The translations under genes and the position numbers were made by a program. From positions 62,001 to 126,000 of the forward strand of contig JAEUUC010000009.1 of assembly GCA_016787665.1 (NCBI GenBank): a stretch of 64,000 bases of DNA. Direction: 5' to 3'. The DNA is from Cyclobacteriaceae bacterium (lineage in GTDB: Bacteria > Bacteroidota > Bacteroidia > Cytophagales > Cyclobacteriaceae). The notes under the pieces are model-generated. The model did no database searches and was not told where the DNA came from. It saw nothing but the letters and a program-made list of their open reading frames with translations. Positions 27,361-36,558 of this stretch are shown here, piece after piece; positions within the stretch are counted from its first letter, which is position 1, and each line of letters opens with the position of its first letter.

Positions 27361-28208
27361 TAGGACTCCACATCTTTTTGGTGATACAACGCGAGGCCGG
27401 CTATGGGCCCCTCAGAAATTACTTTCACTTGAATTTGCTTATCCTGACCGACCTGCCTGACCAGATCGCTAAAGTAAAAAGCAACGGAGCCGGTAAAGTG
27501 TACGGGGTAATTCGAGTACGCATTATACTTCATCACATTATTCTCGAAGAAATCAGAAAAGGCCCGATACACCAATTGATAGCAATACGGCTCTTTCAGG
27601 TGTTGGAAGATAAACTTCATGAAGCTGGCCAGGAATGCCCCTGGCCGTTCCTGCTGGTACACTTTCTCCAATACCTCCTCGCGTGTAAACGGATACCGGG
27701 CTTTGAATTGGGCCGCCAGATTGGCCGGCATGTTGCCGCGGAAGTAATCAAATATCAGTCGTTTACCGACATAGGTTCCTGAACCTTCATCGGCCAGAAT
27801 CCAACCGAGATTGGCTACTTGTTCAACTATCTTTTCGCCATTGTACAAGCACGAGTTGGACCCCGTACCCAGTATGCAGGCGATACCCGGTGAACGCCCA
27901 CACAGCGCACGGGCAGCCGCTAACAAATCCCAGTGAACCTCCACTGTTGAGCCTGGAAAGTAGTGCAGAAAAATATCCTGGATCAGTTGTTGATTTTTTT
28001 CTGACGAGACACCAGTGCCATAGTAAAAAACTTTGTGTACCGGCTCTTTGACCTTGGGCACAAGCTCACCGGTCAGAATGTTGTGCAAATCTTCAGGTTG
28101 CTGATAATACGGATTGAATCCGGCCGTGTGCGCCTGTTCAATAGGCGCATTTTTTCTCAACAATCGCCATTCAATTTTAGAACCACCGCTGTCGGCAACT
28201 AAGACCAT
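27360..28208 (-). CDS. BadF/BadG-type ATPase, probable N-acetylglucosamine kinase
   Basis: A 282-residue ASKHA-fold kinase: phosphate-1 VADSGGSKIEWRLL, phosphate-2 CILGTGSNSCLYNG and the sugar-binding GWILADEGSGTYVGKRL. The family phosphorylates GlcNAc, MurNAc or similar amino sugars. The overlap with murQ (TAATG) points to phosphorylation of a recycled amino sugar from the cell wall. Substrate between GlcNAc and MurNAc cannot be told from the sequence. Confidence 0.85.
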   Translation of the reverse strand: MVLVADSGGSKIEWRLLRKNAPIEQAHTAGFNPYYQQPEDLHNILTGELVPKVKEPVHKVFYYGTGVSSEKNQQLIQDIFLHYFPGSTVEVHWDLLAAARALCGRSPGIACILGTGSNSCLYNGEKIVEQVANLGWILADEGSGTYVGKRLIFDYFRGNMPANLAAQFKARYPFTREEVLEKVYQQERPGAFLASFMKFIFQHLKEPYCYQLVYRAFSDFFENNVMKYNAYSNYPVHFTGSVAFYFSDLVRQVGQDKQIQVKVISEGPIAGLALYHQKDVES

Positions 28209-28973
28209 CTATTTCCGCGGTTGGAGCGACTGGTTCCACTCGTACACTTTGTCAGAAATCTCGATCAGCAGTTCCGGGTTTTTCTCTAACGCATTACCGA
28301 CCACAATCATGTCGGCTCCGGCCTCAAGCGCCTTGGTTGCCTTGGCTGCGGTGTTAATGCCCCCGCCCACAATCAGTGGCACTTTAACTGCCTGACGCAC
28401 GGCACTAATCATCTTGGCGCTGATCTCGCGTTCCGCACCGCTACCGGCATCGAGGTAAATGAGTTTTAGCCCGAGCATTTCACCCGCCATGGCGGTGCAG
28501 GCCGCCAGCGAATACTTATCCTCAGGTATGGGCATGGTGTTGCTGATATAAGCAGCCGAGGTAATCTTGCCTGAATTGATGAGCAGGTAACCTGTCGGCA
28601 GCACTTCCAGCCGGCTATTCCGAATGATGGGGGCAGCCGCCACATGCTGACCAATCAATAAATCGGGGTTGCGGCCGGAGATCAAAGACAAAAACAAAAT
28701 CGCGTCAGCCTGTGCATCAAGCTGGAGGGAATTACCGGGAAACAAGACCACCGGAATACTGACCTGGCTCTTGATAAAACGTATAACCTCGCTGAGATTC
28801 GTGGTAGTCATGAGGCTGCCCCCCACAAAAAGATAGTCAACGCAATTTTCGCTCGCGAGCCGTATGAGGGGTGTCAGCCGACTGGTATCCTCAACCTTAT
28901 CCGGATCGATGAGCACAGCGAGGCTCTTGCGGCCTTGCTCCACGTGGGCATACCACTGATCAAGAATCTTCAT
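28209..28973 (-). CDS. Geranylgeranylglyceryl phosphate synthase family protein (PcrB/GGGPS)
   Basis: A 254-residue TIM-barrel protein from the ATG at 28973. Family motifs are AVLIDPDKVED, FVGGSLMTT, YLDAGSGAEREIS and the phosphate-binding LIVGGGINT and IVVGNALEK. In archaea GGGPS joins sn-glycerol-1-phosphate to a polyprenyl diphosphate to begin ether-lipid synthesis; Bacteroidota carry a homologous group that is known to have prenyltransferase activity in vitro, with unclear role. It overlaps the upstream membrane-protein gene by 14 nt and lies directly before the kinase. Confidence 0.9.
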   Translation of the reverse strand: MKILDQWYAHVEQGRKSLAVLIDPDKVEDTSRLTPLIRLASENCVDYLFVGGSLMTTTNLSEVIRFIKSQVSIPVVLFPGNSLQLDAQADAILFLSLISGRNPDLLIGQHVAAAPIIRNSRLEVLPTGYLLINSGKITSAAYISNTMPIPEDKYSLAACTAMAGEMLGLKLIYLDAGSGAEREISAKMISAVRQAVKVPLIVGGGINTAAKATKALEAGADMIVVGNALEKNPELLIEISDKVYEWNQSLQPRK

Positions 28974-29352
28974 GCTTTTCTTTTCTCGATTGTAAGTATT
29001 CGGCAAGTTTCTCCTTGGCCAGGGCCAACAGCATAACCGCGGCCTGACTCATCACCTGCGTGCCTACTTTTGAAAGGAAAGACGGGGGCTGATCGGCTTC
29101 CTCAAGTTCCACCTCCGCTGTTCCCCTATCCGCCTGCTGCTTTTTCAGCTTGGCCTTTTTCTTTTTCCCTGAAAATTGGGTGAAAAGGAAATACGACAGC
29201 GCAAGAGCTCCGCCAATGATCAGCGCGTTCTTCACCACGCGTTCGGTGCGATCAGAAAATTCGCCTACTTCACGATCAAGCTCGCGCTTATGCCGCTCGC
29301 TCTCCTCAATCAAGCGCTTCTTCTCCGGATCCTGTATTTCCAGTAGTTCCAT
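28960..29352 (-). CDS. Membrane protein with charged N-terminal helix (YtxH-like layout)
   Basis: A 130-residue protein. A charged helix (EKKRLIEESERHKRELDREV) precedes a single hydrophobic span (ALIIGGALALSYFLFTQF), a Lys-rich linker and a second weakly hydrophobic helix (VMSQAAVMLLALAKEKLAEYL). No family assignment is secure; the layout resembles YtxH/DUF883-type membrane-associated proteins found next to holin-like genes. It overlaps the upstream gene by 47 nt and the GGGPS gene by 14 nt. Confidence 0.65.
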   Translation of the reverse strand: MELLEIQDPEKKRLIEESERHKRELDREVGEFSDRTERVVKNALIIGGALALSYFLFTQFSGKKKKAKLKKQQADRGTAEVELEEADQPPSFLSKVGTQVMSQAAVMLLALAKEKLAEYLQSRKEKHEDS

Positions 29353-29722
29353 ACGACTTATCTTTTCCCTGACTCATGCGCTCTCTGACAGCGCGTTCAA
29401 TGCGTGCATCAATCGGTTTTTTGAAGATGATGAACAACAAAAACAACAAAAAGTAAACGCCCCCCACGACAAAATAACCGGTGGCGGTCTGGCCGAGATA
29501 GGCATTCAGCCACTGTGCTACTCCTATGCTCAGGAATAGTAATAACATTAGCCCAAACAGAACCAGAAACACAAGCACAACGAGGTGCGCGATGGCCCGG
29601 GCTACTTCCTCCTTGATCTCCAGCTTAAAGAGCTCCAGGCGCGTTTCCACGTAGCCCGTCAAATGGCGGATAAGGTTATCCAGCCTCAGGAACTTGAAAA
29701 TTGACTCTTTTATGCCTTCCAT
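29306..29722 (-). CDS. Holin superfamily-like membrane protein (Phage_holin_3_6 type)
   Basis: A 138-residue protein with an amphipathic N-terminal helix (DNLIRHLTGYVETRLELFKLEIKEEV) and two transmembrane helices (LVVLVFLVLFGLMLLLFLSIG and GYFVVGGVYFLLFLLFIIF). It matches the chromosomal Phage_holin_3_6 family, which despite the name is common in bacteria without phage and may act in membrane stress. It is the first gene of an operon with the YtxH-like, GGGPS, sugar-kinase and MurQ genes. No phage genes are near. Confidence 0.75.
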   Translation of the reverse strand: MEGIKESIFKFLRLDNLIRHLTGYVETRLELFKLEIKEEVARAIAHLVVLVFLVLFGLMLLLFLSIGVAQWLNAYLGQTATGYFVVGGVYFLLFLLFIIFKKPIDARIERAVRERMSQGKDKSYGTTGNTGSGEEALD

Positions 29723-29756
29723 TGGGAAGCAATATACATAAACTCGGTGTGGGTTT

Positions 29757-31364
29757 TCAGGGCCTTTTAATCTCCGTCAGCCATTCCCGCTCCGTCACCC
29801 GGCTATTGTGCAGGGTCTCGCGCTGGACAATGAGATTCTCCCGGCTTGCTATAAAAACCCGCGAAACCACAGAATCAGCCGGCTGGGGTACATAACGCTT
29901 TTCAAAAACAAAAACCGAATCAAATTGAACGCCTGACGCACCCTTCAATCCGGTATCAATGGCGGTAATACACATGCGGTATCGACCGTGGGGATCCGCG
30001 CCCTCACGGCAAAATCCAACCGATTGAAACTCATATATCTCATTGTTCAGAATCAACAAATCATTCTTCCGGTAGGCCGTTACGGTTTGCCGGGGTTGCT
30101 GGCGTGCCGCTTCGTCATACATTGACCAGGTATTCAGTTGTTCGTTTTTATAGGCCCGGATGGTAATTCGGTAGTCACTCGTGCGCCCGTTGACCAGGTT
30201 CTCTTTCCGGTAAAGAAGCTCGGTTATCGTTGCGCGATCTTTGTTCAGATAAATGAGCGAAAAAGGAACGAAAAAAAATGTAACCAACAGGTACAGAAAC
30301 CCGGCCAACCGATACCGAAGTGTTAACCGCCCCAGCCGGGTGGCCAGTTCGATTGGAATCTCCCGCAAGAACGGCATGGAAAAAAGCGTTACCCCAAAAA
30401 GGTTGAACAGGAAATGCGCTATAGCTATGCTTATGGCTGCATTGGAGTTAAAGACAGCCGCAATGAATGCAGTAATGGTAGTGCCCATATTGGCTCCCAG
30501 AATGAACGGCACAGCCTTTCTCAACTTCACAATCTTTTTGGCTACCAATGGAACGACCAGCGAAGTAGTCACGGTGCTGGACCTGATCAACGCGGTGATC
30601 ACCAAGCCCCATAAAAACGAAACCAGGCTCCAGTTGAAAAAGAAACGTTCCACGTTGCCATGCTGATCAAGACCTAAAATGTCAGTCAATACCCTCCGAA
30701 AAAAAACAATAGATCCAAAAAGCAAGGCGATGGAAAGTGTAACCAACACAAACCCGCTTGGGATTTTCGCCAGAAGAAAATCAATGATGGGATTAACACC
30801 TCCCCCAAGAAGCCGGAAGTCGCCCGTAACCGGCCCCATTGGTTCATCAAAAAGTTGCACAGCCAAAAACTGTGAAAACTTCGACAGCAGGCCAAAGTAG
30901 TACTCCAGCGGAAAGAGAACAACAACGGTTAGAATGTTGAAAAAATCGTGGTAGGTGCCTGCGGCCACCGCTCTTCTGAATTCCTTTCGTTTGTTGATAA
31001 AGCCCAGCGAAACAATAGTACTCGTGATCGTAGTACCAACATTGGCGCCCATGATAATCGGAATGGCGCTTTGCAATGGAAGCGACCCCGAGGCCACGAG
31101 GGCTACCACGCTGGTTGTCACCGCTGAGCTGCTTTGTAACAGTGCAGCCGTAAGTAACCCGATAAACAAGGCCGTAAAGGGATTGGAGGTCGCCAACAAA
31201 ATGGTTTCAGCGGCTTCATTACCCAGATGCTGGAGAGAGGAGATGAGCAGGTCAAGCGCAAAGAAAAAAGCCAGCAGCGCCAATACAATGAAGGCCGTGT
31301 TCTTGGCAACCATCCGCCAATTCGGGCGGCTTGAAATCGGGGGTTGTATTCGGCCTTCCGTCAT
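29757..31364 (-). CDS. Na/Pi cotransporter family protein with extra C-terminal domain
   Basis: A 535-residue protein. The first ~350 residues have the inverted-repeat signature of NptA/PNaS transporters: LLQSSSAVTTSVVALVASG and PIIMGANVGTTITS in the first half, LIRSSTVTTSLVVPLVA and PFILGANMGTTITA in the second. The Na-coupled phosphate site lies at the QSSS/RSST loops. The last ~150 residues form a soluble beta-rich domain (YRITIRAYKNEQLNTW, FDSVFVFEKRYVP) and not the PhoU-like domain usual for this family; its role is unknown. The gene follows the M20 amidohydrolase by 38 nt. Confidence 0.85.
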   Translation of the reverse strand: MTEGRIQPPISSRPNWRMVAKNTAFIVLALLAFFFALDLLISSLQHLGNEAAETILLATSNPFTALFIGLLTAALLQSSSAVTTSVVALVASGSLPLQSAIPIIMGANVGTTITSTIVSLGFINKRKEFRRAVAAGTYHDFFNILTVVVLFPLEYYFGLLSKFSQFLAVQLFDEPMGPVTGDFRLLGGGVNPIIDFLLAKIPSGFVLVTLSIALLFGSIVFFRRVLTDILGLDQHGNVERFFFNWSLVSFLWGLVITALIRSSTVTTSLVVPLVAKKIVKLRKAVPFILGANMGTTITAFIAAVFNSNAAISIAIAHFLFNLFGVTLFSMPFLREIPIELATRLGRLTLRYRLAGFLYLLVTFFFVPFSLIYLNKDRATITELLYRKENLVNGRTSDYRITIRAYKNEQLNTWSMYDEAARQQPRQTVTAYRKNDLLILNNEIYEFQSVGFCREGADPHGRYRMCITAIDTGLKGASGVQFDSVFVFEKRYVPQPADSVVSRVFIASRENLIVQRETLHNSRVTEREWLTEIKRP

Positions 31365-31402
31365 GTCAGTAAAGATAGTGAGGCCGGGCTCAGATCAAAC
31401 AA

Positions 31403-32593
31403 TTAAGCCGGTTGGCCAAGCTCCTGAATCGCCATCCAGGCCATGAGCCCCGGGCCCAGGTGAAGGGCCGCTTCGTCAATATCGAAAGTAGGCGTGTGTA
31501 CATAGGACGTTATGCCCCGAGCCGCATTACCCGTACCCAGCCGGTAGAAACAAGCGGGCACCACGTGTGAGTAGTAAGCGAAATCCTCGGATCCCAACGT
31601 AACTTCCAGATCGACCACATTTGATTCGCCCACATACTGAACCGCAGCCTGCCGCATTCGCCTGGTTAACGTGACATCGTTTTCCAGGTACGGATAGCCG
31701 CGCGAAATCCTGACTTCACAACGGCCGCCCATGCCCTCTGCCACACCCTGCGCCAGCTTGGAAATTCTTTCCAATGCAACTTCGCGCCAGACTTCGTTAA
31801 GTGCCCGGAACGTGCCAGCCATAGTTACTTCTTCCGGTACAATATTCGTGGCGCCCTGAGCCACCACCTTTCCAAAATTCAGTGTGGTCGGCTGGCGCGG
31901 ATCTGCCTGGCGGCTTACGACCTGCTGCAAGGCCACGATAATGTTGGCGGCTATTACCACCGGGTCAACCACCAGATGTGGTGCCCCGGCATGGCCACCC
32001 TTGCCGATTACGCGCAGGTAGATTTCATCGGAACTCGCCATGTACATACCCTCACGAAAACCCACCTGACCGACCGGAATCAGCGGCATTACATGCTGGC
32101 CTAAAATGGAAACAGGTTGAGGGTTTCCCAGCACTCCCTCTTTGATCATGAGGGAAGCTCCGCCCGGGTTCTTCTCCTCCCCCGGCTGAAAAATCAAACG
32201 CACGGTTCCGGCAAACTCATTTCGAATGCGCGCCAGAATACCGGCCGTAGCAAGCAGCGAGGATGTGTGCACATCATGACCACACGCATGCATGACACCC
32301 GGTACCGTTGATCGATAGGGCCCATCATTTTTCTCCTGTATGGGCAAGGCATCTAAATCCGCGCGAAGCGCTACGGTTTTGCCTGGTTTGTGTCCGACAA
32401 TTTCGCTTACCAGGCCCGTTGTAGCGAGTCGCCTGAACGGCAGGCCCAAGCGGGTCAGGTGCTGTTCAACGAGAGCGGCTGTGGCATGTTCCTGATATGA
32501 AAGCTCCGGATGGGCATGCAGGTGTCTTCGCACCTGGATTGTCTCAGGCGCAAGTTCATCGGATAGTCTCTTGATTTGATCAACGAGAGCCAT
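31403..32593 (-). CDS. M20-family amidohydrolase
   Basis: A 396-residue enzyme of the M20D type (aminoacylase, hippurate or IAA-amino-acid hydrolase). Metal-site motifs are ACGHDVHTSSLL, IFQPGEEKNPGGASLM, GQHVMPLIPVGQ and LGSEDFAYYSHVVPACFYRLG. No signal peptide is seen, so it is cytoplasmic. It removes an acyl group from an amino acid or small peptide; the natural substrate is not known. Start 3 nt after the SPOR gene stop. Confidence 0.88.
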   Translation of the reverse strand: MALVDQIKRLSDELAPETIQVRRHLHAHPELSYQEHATAALVEQHLTRLGLPFRRLATTGLVSEIVGHKPGKTVALRADLDALPIQEKNDGPYRSTVPGVMHACGHDVHTSSLLATAGILARIRNEFAGTVRLIFQPGEEKNPGGASLMIKEGVLGNPQPVSILGQHVMPLIPVGQVGFREGMYMASSDEIYLRVIGKGGHAGAPHLVVDPVVIAANIIVALQQVVSRQADPRQPTTLNFGKVVAQGATNIVPEEVTMAGTFRALNEVWREVALERISKLAQGVAEGMGGRCEVRISRGYPYLENDVTLTRRMRQAAVQYVGESNVVDLEVTLGSEDFAYYSHVVPACFYRLGTGNAARGITSYVHTPTFDIDEAALHLGPGLMAWMAIQELGQPA

Positions 32594-32596
32594 TCG

Positions 32597-33085
32597 TTAT
32601 CGCATGGGTATTTTCTCGGGTACCAAAATGGCTGTTGGCAGAAATCTTCGCAGCCGATATAAATCCTTTTCCGCTTCCAACCGGGTGAAATAGGCCCCGG
32701 CCGTAAGCCGAAACTTAGGTTGATTGTATTGTAACGTAGTCACAAAGTCAGGCAACTCGGTGGTTACCTTCTTTTTCGTTTCCATAGCCGACTCCCGGCT
32801 TGAGCCCGAATACAGCAGGATCGTATATCCATCCAGAAATTTCCGTGTCAGGTTAAAGCGGTTAATGCTGTCCAGCACAAGGTTTACCTTTTCATTTACG
32901 GTAAACTTTGGCGCGCCCCACACTTCCGGCAGAGCCGGATCGACTGAGGCGCGGGGCGTATCGAGCGGGGGCCAGAAACGCGGCCGAAACACACTCAAAT
33001 CCTCGTAATACCGCGAGCTGTTGCGTTGCGCCTGCACGCAGAAGGCAACCATAAGGGTTAAAAGGATCAAGAAAACCAGCCGCAT
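32597..33085 (-). CDS. SPOR-domain secreted protein
   Basis: A 162-residue protein. MRLVFLILLTLMVAFCVQAQ is a signal peptide (the alternative ATG at 33109 adds eight residues). The C-terminal ~75 residues fit a SPOR domain: GYTILLYSGSSRESAMETKK and FRLTAGAYFTRLEAEKDLYRLRR. SPOR domains bind denuded glycan strands of peptidoglycan at division sites. It is 30 nt after secA on the same strand and is followed by the M20 gene. Confidence 0.8.
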   Translation of the reverse strand: MRLVFLILLTLMVAFCVQAQRNSSRYYEDLSVFRPRFWPPLDTPRASVDPALPEVWGAPKFTVNEKVNLVLDSINRFNLTRKFLDGYTILLYSGSSRESAMETKKKVTTELPDFVTTLQYNQPKFRLTAGAYFTRLEAEKDLYRLRRFLPTAILVPEKIPMR

Positions 33086-33115
33086 GGTACCAAGGTAACC
33101 AAATTCCAAGCCATT

Positions 33116-36100
33116 TTAGGAGATCACAATGCAGCGTCCCGCACGAATATCCTCTTCAACCTTCTTGTACTTCACATCCTTTTCTACACGGCCATCGGAA
33201 TACTGTACCGTCACCCGGTCATTTCGACCGGCAATTTTCTCCGAATGGACCGGCATCACCTTCTCCCGCGGTGGTTGCTGCGTGGCGTTGGGCTCCCCCT
33301 GGCCACCCGAAAGCAACGAGCGCGACTCTTCTTTTTGCTCGCTTAATTTCTGCCTTCGTTGGCTTCGGGCTTCCTGAACTTCATCGGCTTGCTGAACCGG
33401 AATCTCAGCCTTCAACAGGAAGGAAGTTGTCTCTTCATTGACCCGGGCAATAAAGCGTTTGAACGCCTCAAAACCTTCAAACTTATAGATCAGCAAGGGG
33501 TCCTTCTGTTCGTAAACCGCGTTTTGCACAGATTGCTTCAGATCATCCATATCGCGCAGGTGCTCTTTCCACTGCTGATCGATGATGGCCAGCGTAATCA
33601 TCTTTTCCATGGCCGTAATCAGCTCGCGATTCCGCGTCTCCACACATTTCTTCAGGTTGGCCGCAACACCGATTTGCTTGCCTCCATCCGTAAACGGCAC
33701 CAGAATGTTCTCGATGGTGGCTCCCCGGCTTCGGAAAATATCCTGAACTACGGGCAACGACTTATCCGCTATTTGTTTGTTTTTGTTGTTGTAGTGCTGG
33801 AGTGCCTGATGGTAGAGTTTATCAGACAATACGGCCTGATCGGTCTTGGTGAATTCGTCAACCGAAATCGGGAAGTCAAAGCCCAACGTGCTGAGCACTG
33901 CAAACTTGAAATTCTCCACACTCTCAGCTGCTTTGGCGTTGGCCACGATATCTTCGCAGGTATCGTTCAGCATCATGAGAATATCCAGTTGCAGGCGCTC
34001 GCCAAACAGCGCATTCTTCCTGCGCTTGTAAATCACCTCGCGCTGCGAATTCATCACGTTGTCATACTCCAACAGGCGCTTGCGGATACCGAAGTTGTTT
34101 TCCTCCACCTTTTTCTGGGCTCGTTCAATCGAAGCTGTCACCATCGAATGCTGAATCACCTCTCCCTCCTTCAATCCCAGGCGGTCCATAATGCGGGCAA
34201 TTCGCTCAGGCATGAACATTCGCATGAGGTTATCCTCCAACGACACGTAGAATTGAGATGTACCCGGATCGCCCTGACGGCCGGAGCGGCCTCTTAGCTG
34301 CCGGTCGACCCGTCTGGATTCGTGCCTTTCGGTACCAATAATCGCGAGGCCACCCGCTGCCCGCGACTCGGGGGTTAGTTTAATATCCGTTCCGCGGCCG
34401 GCCATATTCGTGGCGATCGTTACGGTGCCCGGCTTACCTGCTTCAGCTACAATCTCGGCTTCGCGCTGGTGTTGCTTGGCATTGAGCACATTGTGTTTGA
34501 TCTTCCGCAGTTGAAGCATGCGGCTGAGCAATTCCGAAATCTCGACCGAGGTGGTACCGACCAGCACCGGACGGCCCTGCTGCGTAAGTTTCACAACTTC
34601 CTCAACAACGGCATTGAATTTCTCCCGAATGGTCTTATACACCATGTCGTCACCATCTTTGCGCGTTACCGGGCGGTTGGTGGGAATTACCACCACGTCC
34701 AGTTTATAAATATCCCAGAATTCGCCCGCTTCCGTCTCCGCAGTTCCCGTCATGCCGGCCAGCTTGTGGTACATGCGGAAATAATTCTGGAGTGTGATCG
34801 TGGCATACGTTTGAGTGGCGTCCTCCACCTTCACGTTTTCTTTGGCTTCAATGGCCTGGTGCAGTCCATCGGAATAACGTCTGCCGTCCAGCACACGACC
34901 CGTTTGTTCATCTACAATTTTCACCTTGCCGTCTACGATGATGTACTCGGTGTCGCGTTCAAACAGGGTATACGCTTTCAAGAGTTGATTCACACTGTGG
35001 ATCCGCTGCGATTTAGTCGTGTACTCGCGGATCAGCTCTTCCTTTCGCGCCAGGCGGCCACCGGCATCCACCGACAGATCTTTTTCAATCTTATTCAGTT
35101 CCACGCCAATGTCGGGCAAAATGAAGAAGCGCGGGTCTTCGCCTTCGCCCGTGATCAGATCGATACCTTTGTCGGTCAGCTCCACGCTGTTGTCTTTCTC
35201 ATCAATGACAAACAACAGGGGTTCATCCGCCTTCGGCATTTCCTTCTTATTGTCGGCCAGGTAGAAATTTTCGGTCTTCTGCAGAATGGCCCGCATGCCG
35301 GTTTCGCTTAGAAACTTAATCAACGGCTTGTGCTTCGGCATGGAGCGGTGGGCGCGAAACAGCGCAAGTCCGCCATCCTTTTCATTACCTTCACTGATGA
35401 GCTTTTTGGCGTCATTCAGATATTGATTCACCAACTTTTTCTGAGCCTCCACCACTTTGAAAATGCGGGGTTTGAGATCATAAAACTCATGCTCATCGCC
35501 CCGCGGAATCGGGCCGGAAATAATCAACGGAGTTCGCGCTTCATCAATTAATACCGAGTCAACTTCATCGACCATGGCGTAGTGATGGCCGCGTTGCACG
35601 AGCTCACCGGTTTCCCGCGCCATGTTATCGCGGAGGTAGTCGAAGCCAAACTCGTTGTTGGTACCGTAGGTGATATCCGCCTGGTAGGCATTTCTGCGGG
35701 CCAGCGTATTGGGTTCGTGTTTATCAATGCAATCGACTTCCAGTCCATGGAACTGGAACAGCGGACCCATCCATTCGCTGTCGCGCCTGGCCAGGTAATC
35801 GTTTACCGTAACGATGTGAACGCCTCGCTTCGCCAAGGCATTAAGAAAAGCAGGAAACGTAGCGACCAGTGTTTTACCCTCGCCCGTGGCCATCTCGGCA
35901 ATCTTACCTTCATGCAGGGCAATGCCACCGATGATTTGCACATCGTAGTGCAGCATATCCCATTTGATTTTGTTTCCGGCTGCCACCCACTCGTTATACC
36001 AACGGGCTTTGTCGCCATCAATCTTGACGTGCTCATGGCGGGCGGCCTGCAAACGGTCAAACTCAGTGGCGGTCACTTCGATGTAATCATTCTCCTTAAA

Positions 36101-36463
36101 TCTCCGGGCCGTATCGCGCACAATGGCAAACGCCTGCGGAAGCACCTGTATGAGAACTTTCTCAAGCTCTTTATTTCGTTCACCCTCAAGCTTGTCAATC
36201 TGACCAAAGAGTTCCTCTTTGTCGCTCAGCTCCATTTCCGGATTGGCCGCAATCTGCCGATGAAGGCCTGCCAACTGATCATCAATCGACTTCAGGCCAT
36301 CGGCAATAGCTTGCTGCACCGCGCGTGTCTTATCCCGAAGTTGATCGTGGGAAAGGTTTTTGAGTTTCTCGTATTCGGCTTTGGTTTCCTCCACCAACGG
36401 CATCATCCGCTTAATATCCCGATCGGACTTGGTACCGAAGATTTTGGCAATGAATTTTAGCAT
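33116..36463 (-). CDS. secA: Preprotein translocase ATPase SecA
   Basis: A 1115-residue SecA of the long Bacteroidota form. Walker A (MATGEGKTLVA), DEVDSVLIDEARTPLIISG, the preprotein crosslinking insertion, TGTAETEAGEFWDIY and GRGTDIKL with RQLRGRSGRQGDPG of motor domain 2 are clear. A ~60-residue insertion around residues 360-430 and a long helical wing are typical. The C terminus lacks the zinc-binding CxCx8C-H/C tail and ends in RAGRCIVIS, as in relatives that do not use SecB in the usual way. It drives secretion through SecYEG. Confidence 0.97.
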   Translation of the reverse strand: MLKFIAKIFGTKSDRDIKRMMPLVEETKAEYEKLKNLSHDQLRDKTRAVQQAIADGLKSIDDQLAGLHRQIAANPEMELSDKEELFGQIDKLEGERNKELEKVLIQVLPQAFAIVRDTARRFKENDYIEVTATEFDRLQAARHEHVKIDGDKARWYNEWVAAGNKIKWDMLHYDVQIIGGIALHEGKIAEMATGEGKTLVATFPAFLNALAKRGVHIVTVNDYLARRDSEWMGPLFQFHGLEVDCIDKHEPNTLARRNAYQADITYGTNNEFGFDYLRDNMARETGELVQRGHHYAMVDEVDSVLIDEARTPLIISGPIPRGDEHEFYDLKPRIFKVVEAQKKLVNQYLNDAKKLISEGNEKDGGLALFRAHRSMPKHKPLIKFLSETGMRAILQKTENFYLADNKKEMPKADEPLLFVIDEKDNSVELTDKGIDLITGEGEDPRFFILPDIGVELNKIEKDLSVDAGGRLARKEELIREYTTKSQRIHSVNQLLKAYTLFERDTEYIIVDGKVKIVDEQTGRVLDGRRYSDGLHQAIEAKENVKVEDATQTYATITLQNYFRMYHKLAGMTGTAETEAGEFWDIYKLDVVVIPTNRPVTRKDGDDMVYKTIREKFNAVVEEVVKLTQQGRPVLVGTTSVEISELLSRMLQLRKIKHNVLNAKQHQREAEIVAEAGKPGTVTIATNMAGRGTDIKLTPESRAAGGLAIIGTERHESRRVDRQLRGRSGRQGDPGTSQFYVSLEDNLMRMFMPERIARIMDRLGLKEGEVIQHSMVTASIERAQKKVEENNFGIRKRLLEYDNVMNSQREVIYKRRKNALFGERLQLDILMMLNDTCEDIVANAKAAESVENFKFAVLSTLGFDFPISVDEFTKTDQAVLSDKLYHQALQHYNNKNKQIADKSLPVVQDIFRSRGATIENILVPFTDGGKQIGVAANLKKCVETRNRELITAMEKMITLAIIDQQWKEHLRDMDDLKQSVQNAVYEQKDPLLIYKFEGFEAFKRFIARVNEETTSFLLKAEIPVQQADEVQEARSQRRQKLSEQKEESRSLLSGGQGEPNATQQPPREKVMPVHSEKIAGRNDRVTVQYSDGRVEKDVKYKKVEEDIRAGRCIVIS

Positions 36464-36558
36464 GTTTCTCGTCTGTTAATCTCCCCTGGTGCCCGATTGC
36501 TCGTCCACTGGGAATCCTGTTAAAAAGGGCCGTAAAGTTAAAGATTTAGGGGGTGCAA

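Noticed and set aside
29306..29722. Prophage remnant suggested by the holin-like gene
   Set aside because: No lysin, capsid, integrase or other phage genes are nearby; the family is common on chromosomes.
33359..36460. Long plus-strand frames opposite secA (for example 33359-34297, 34469-35311, 35582-36460)
   Set aside because: They lie wholly inside secA, have no recognisable domains, and follow from the codon bias of the real gene on the minus strand.
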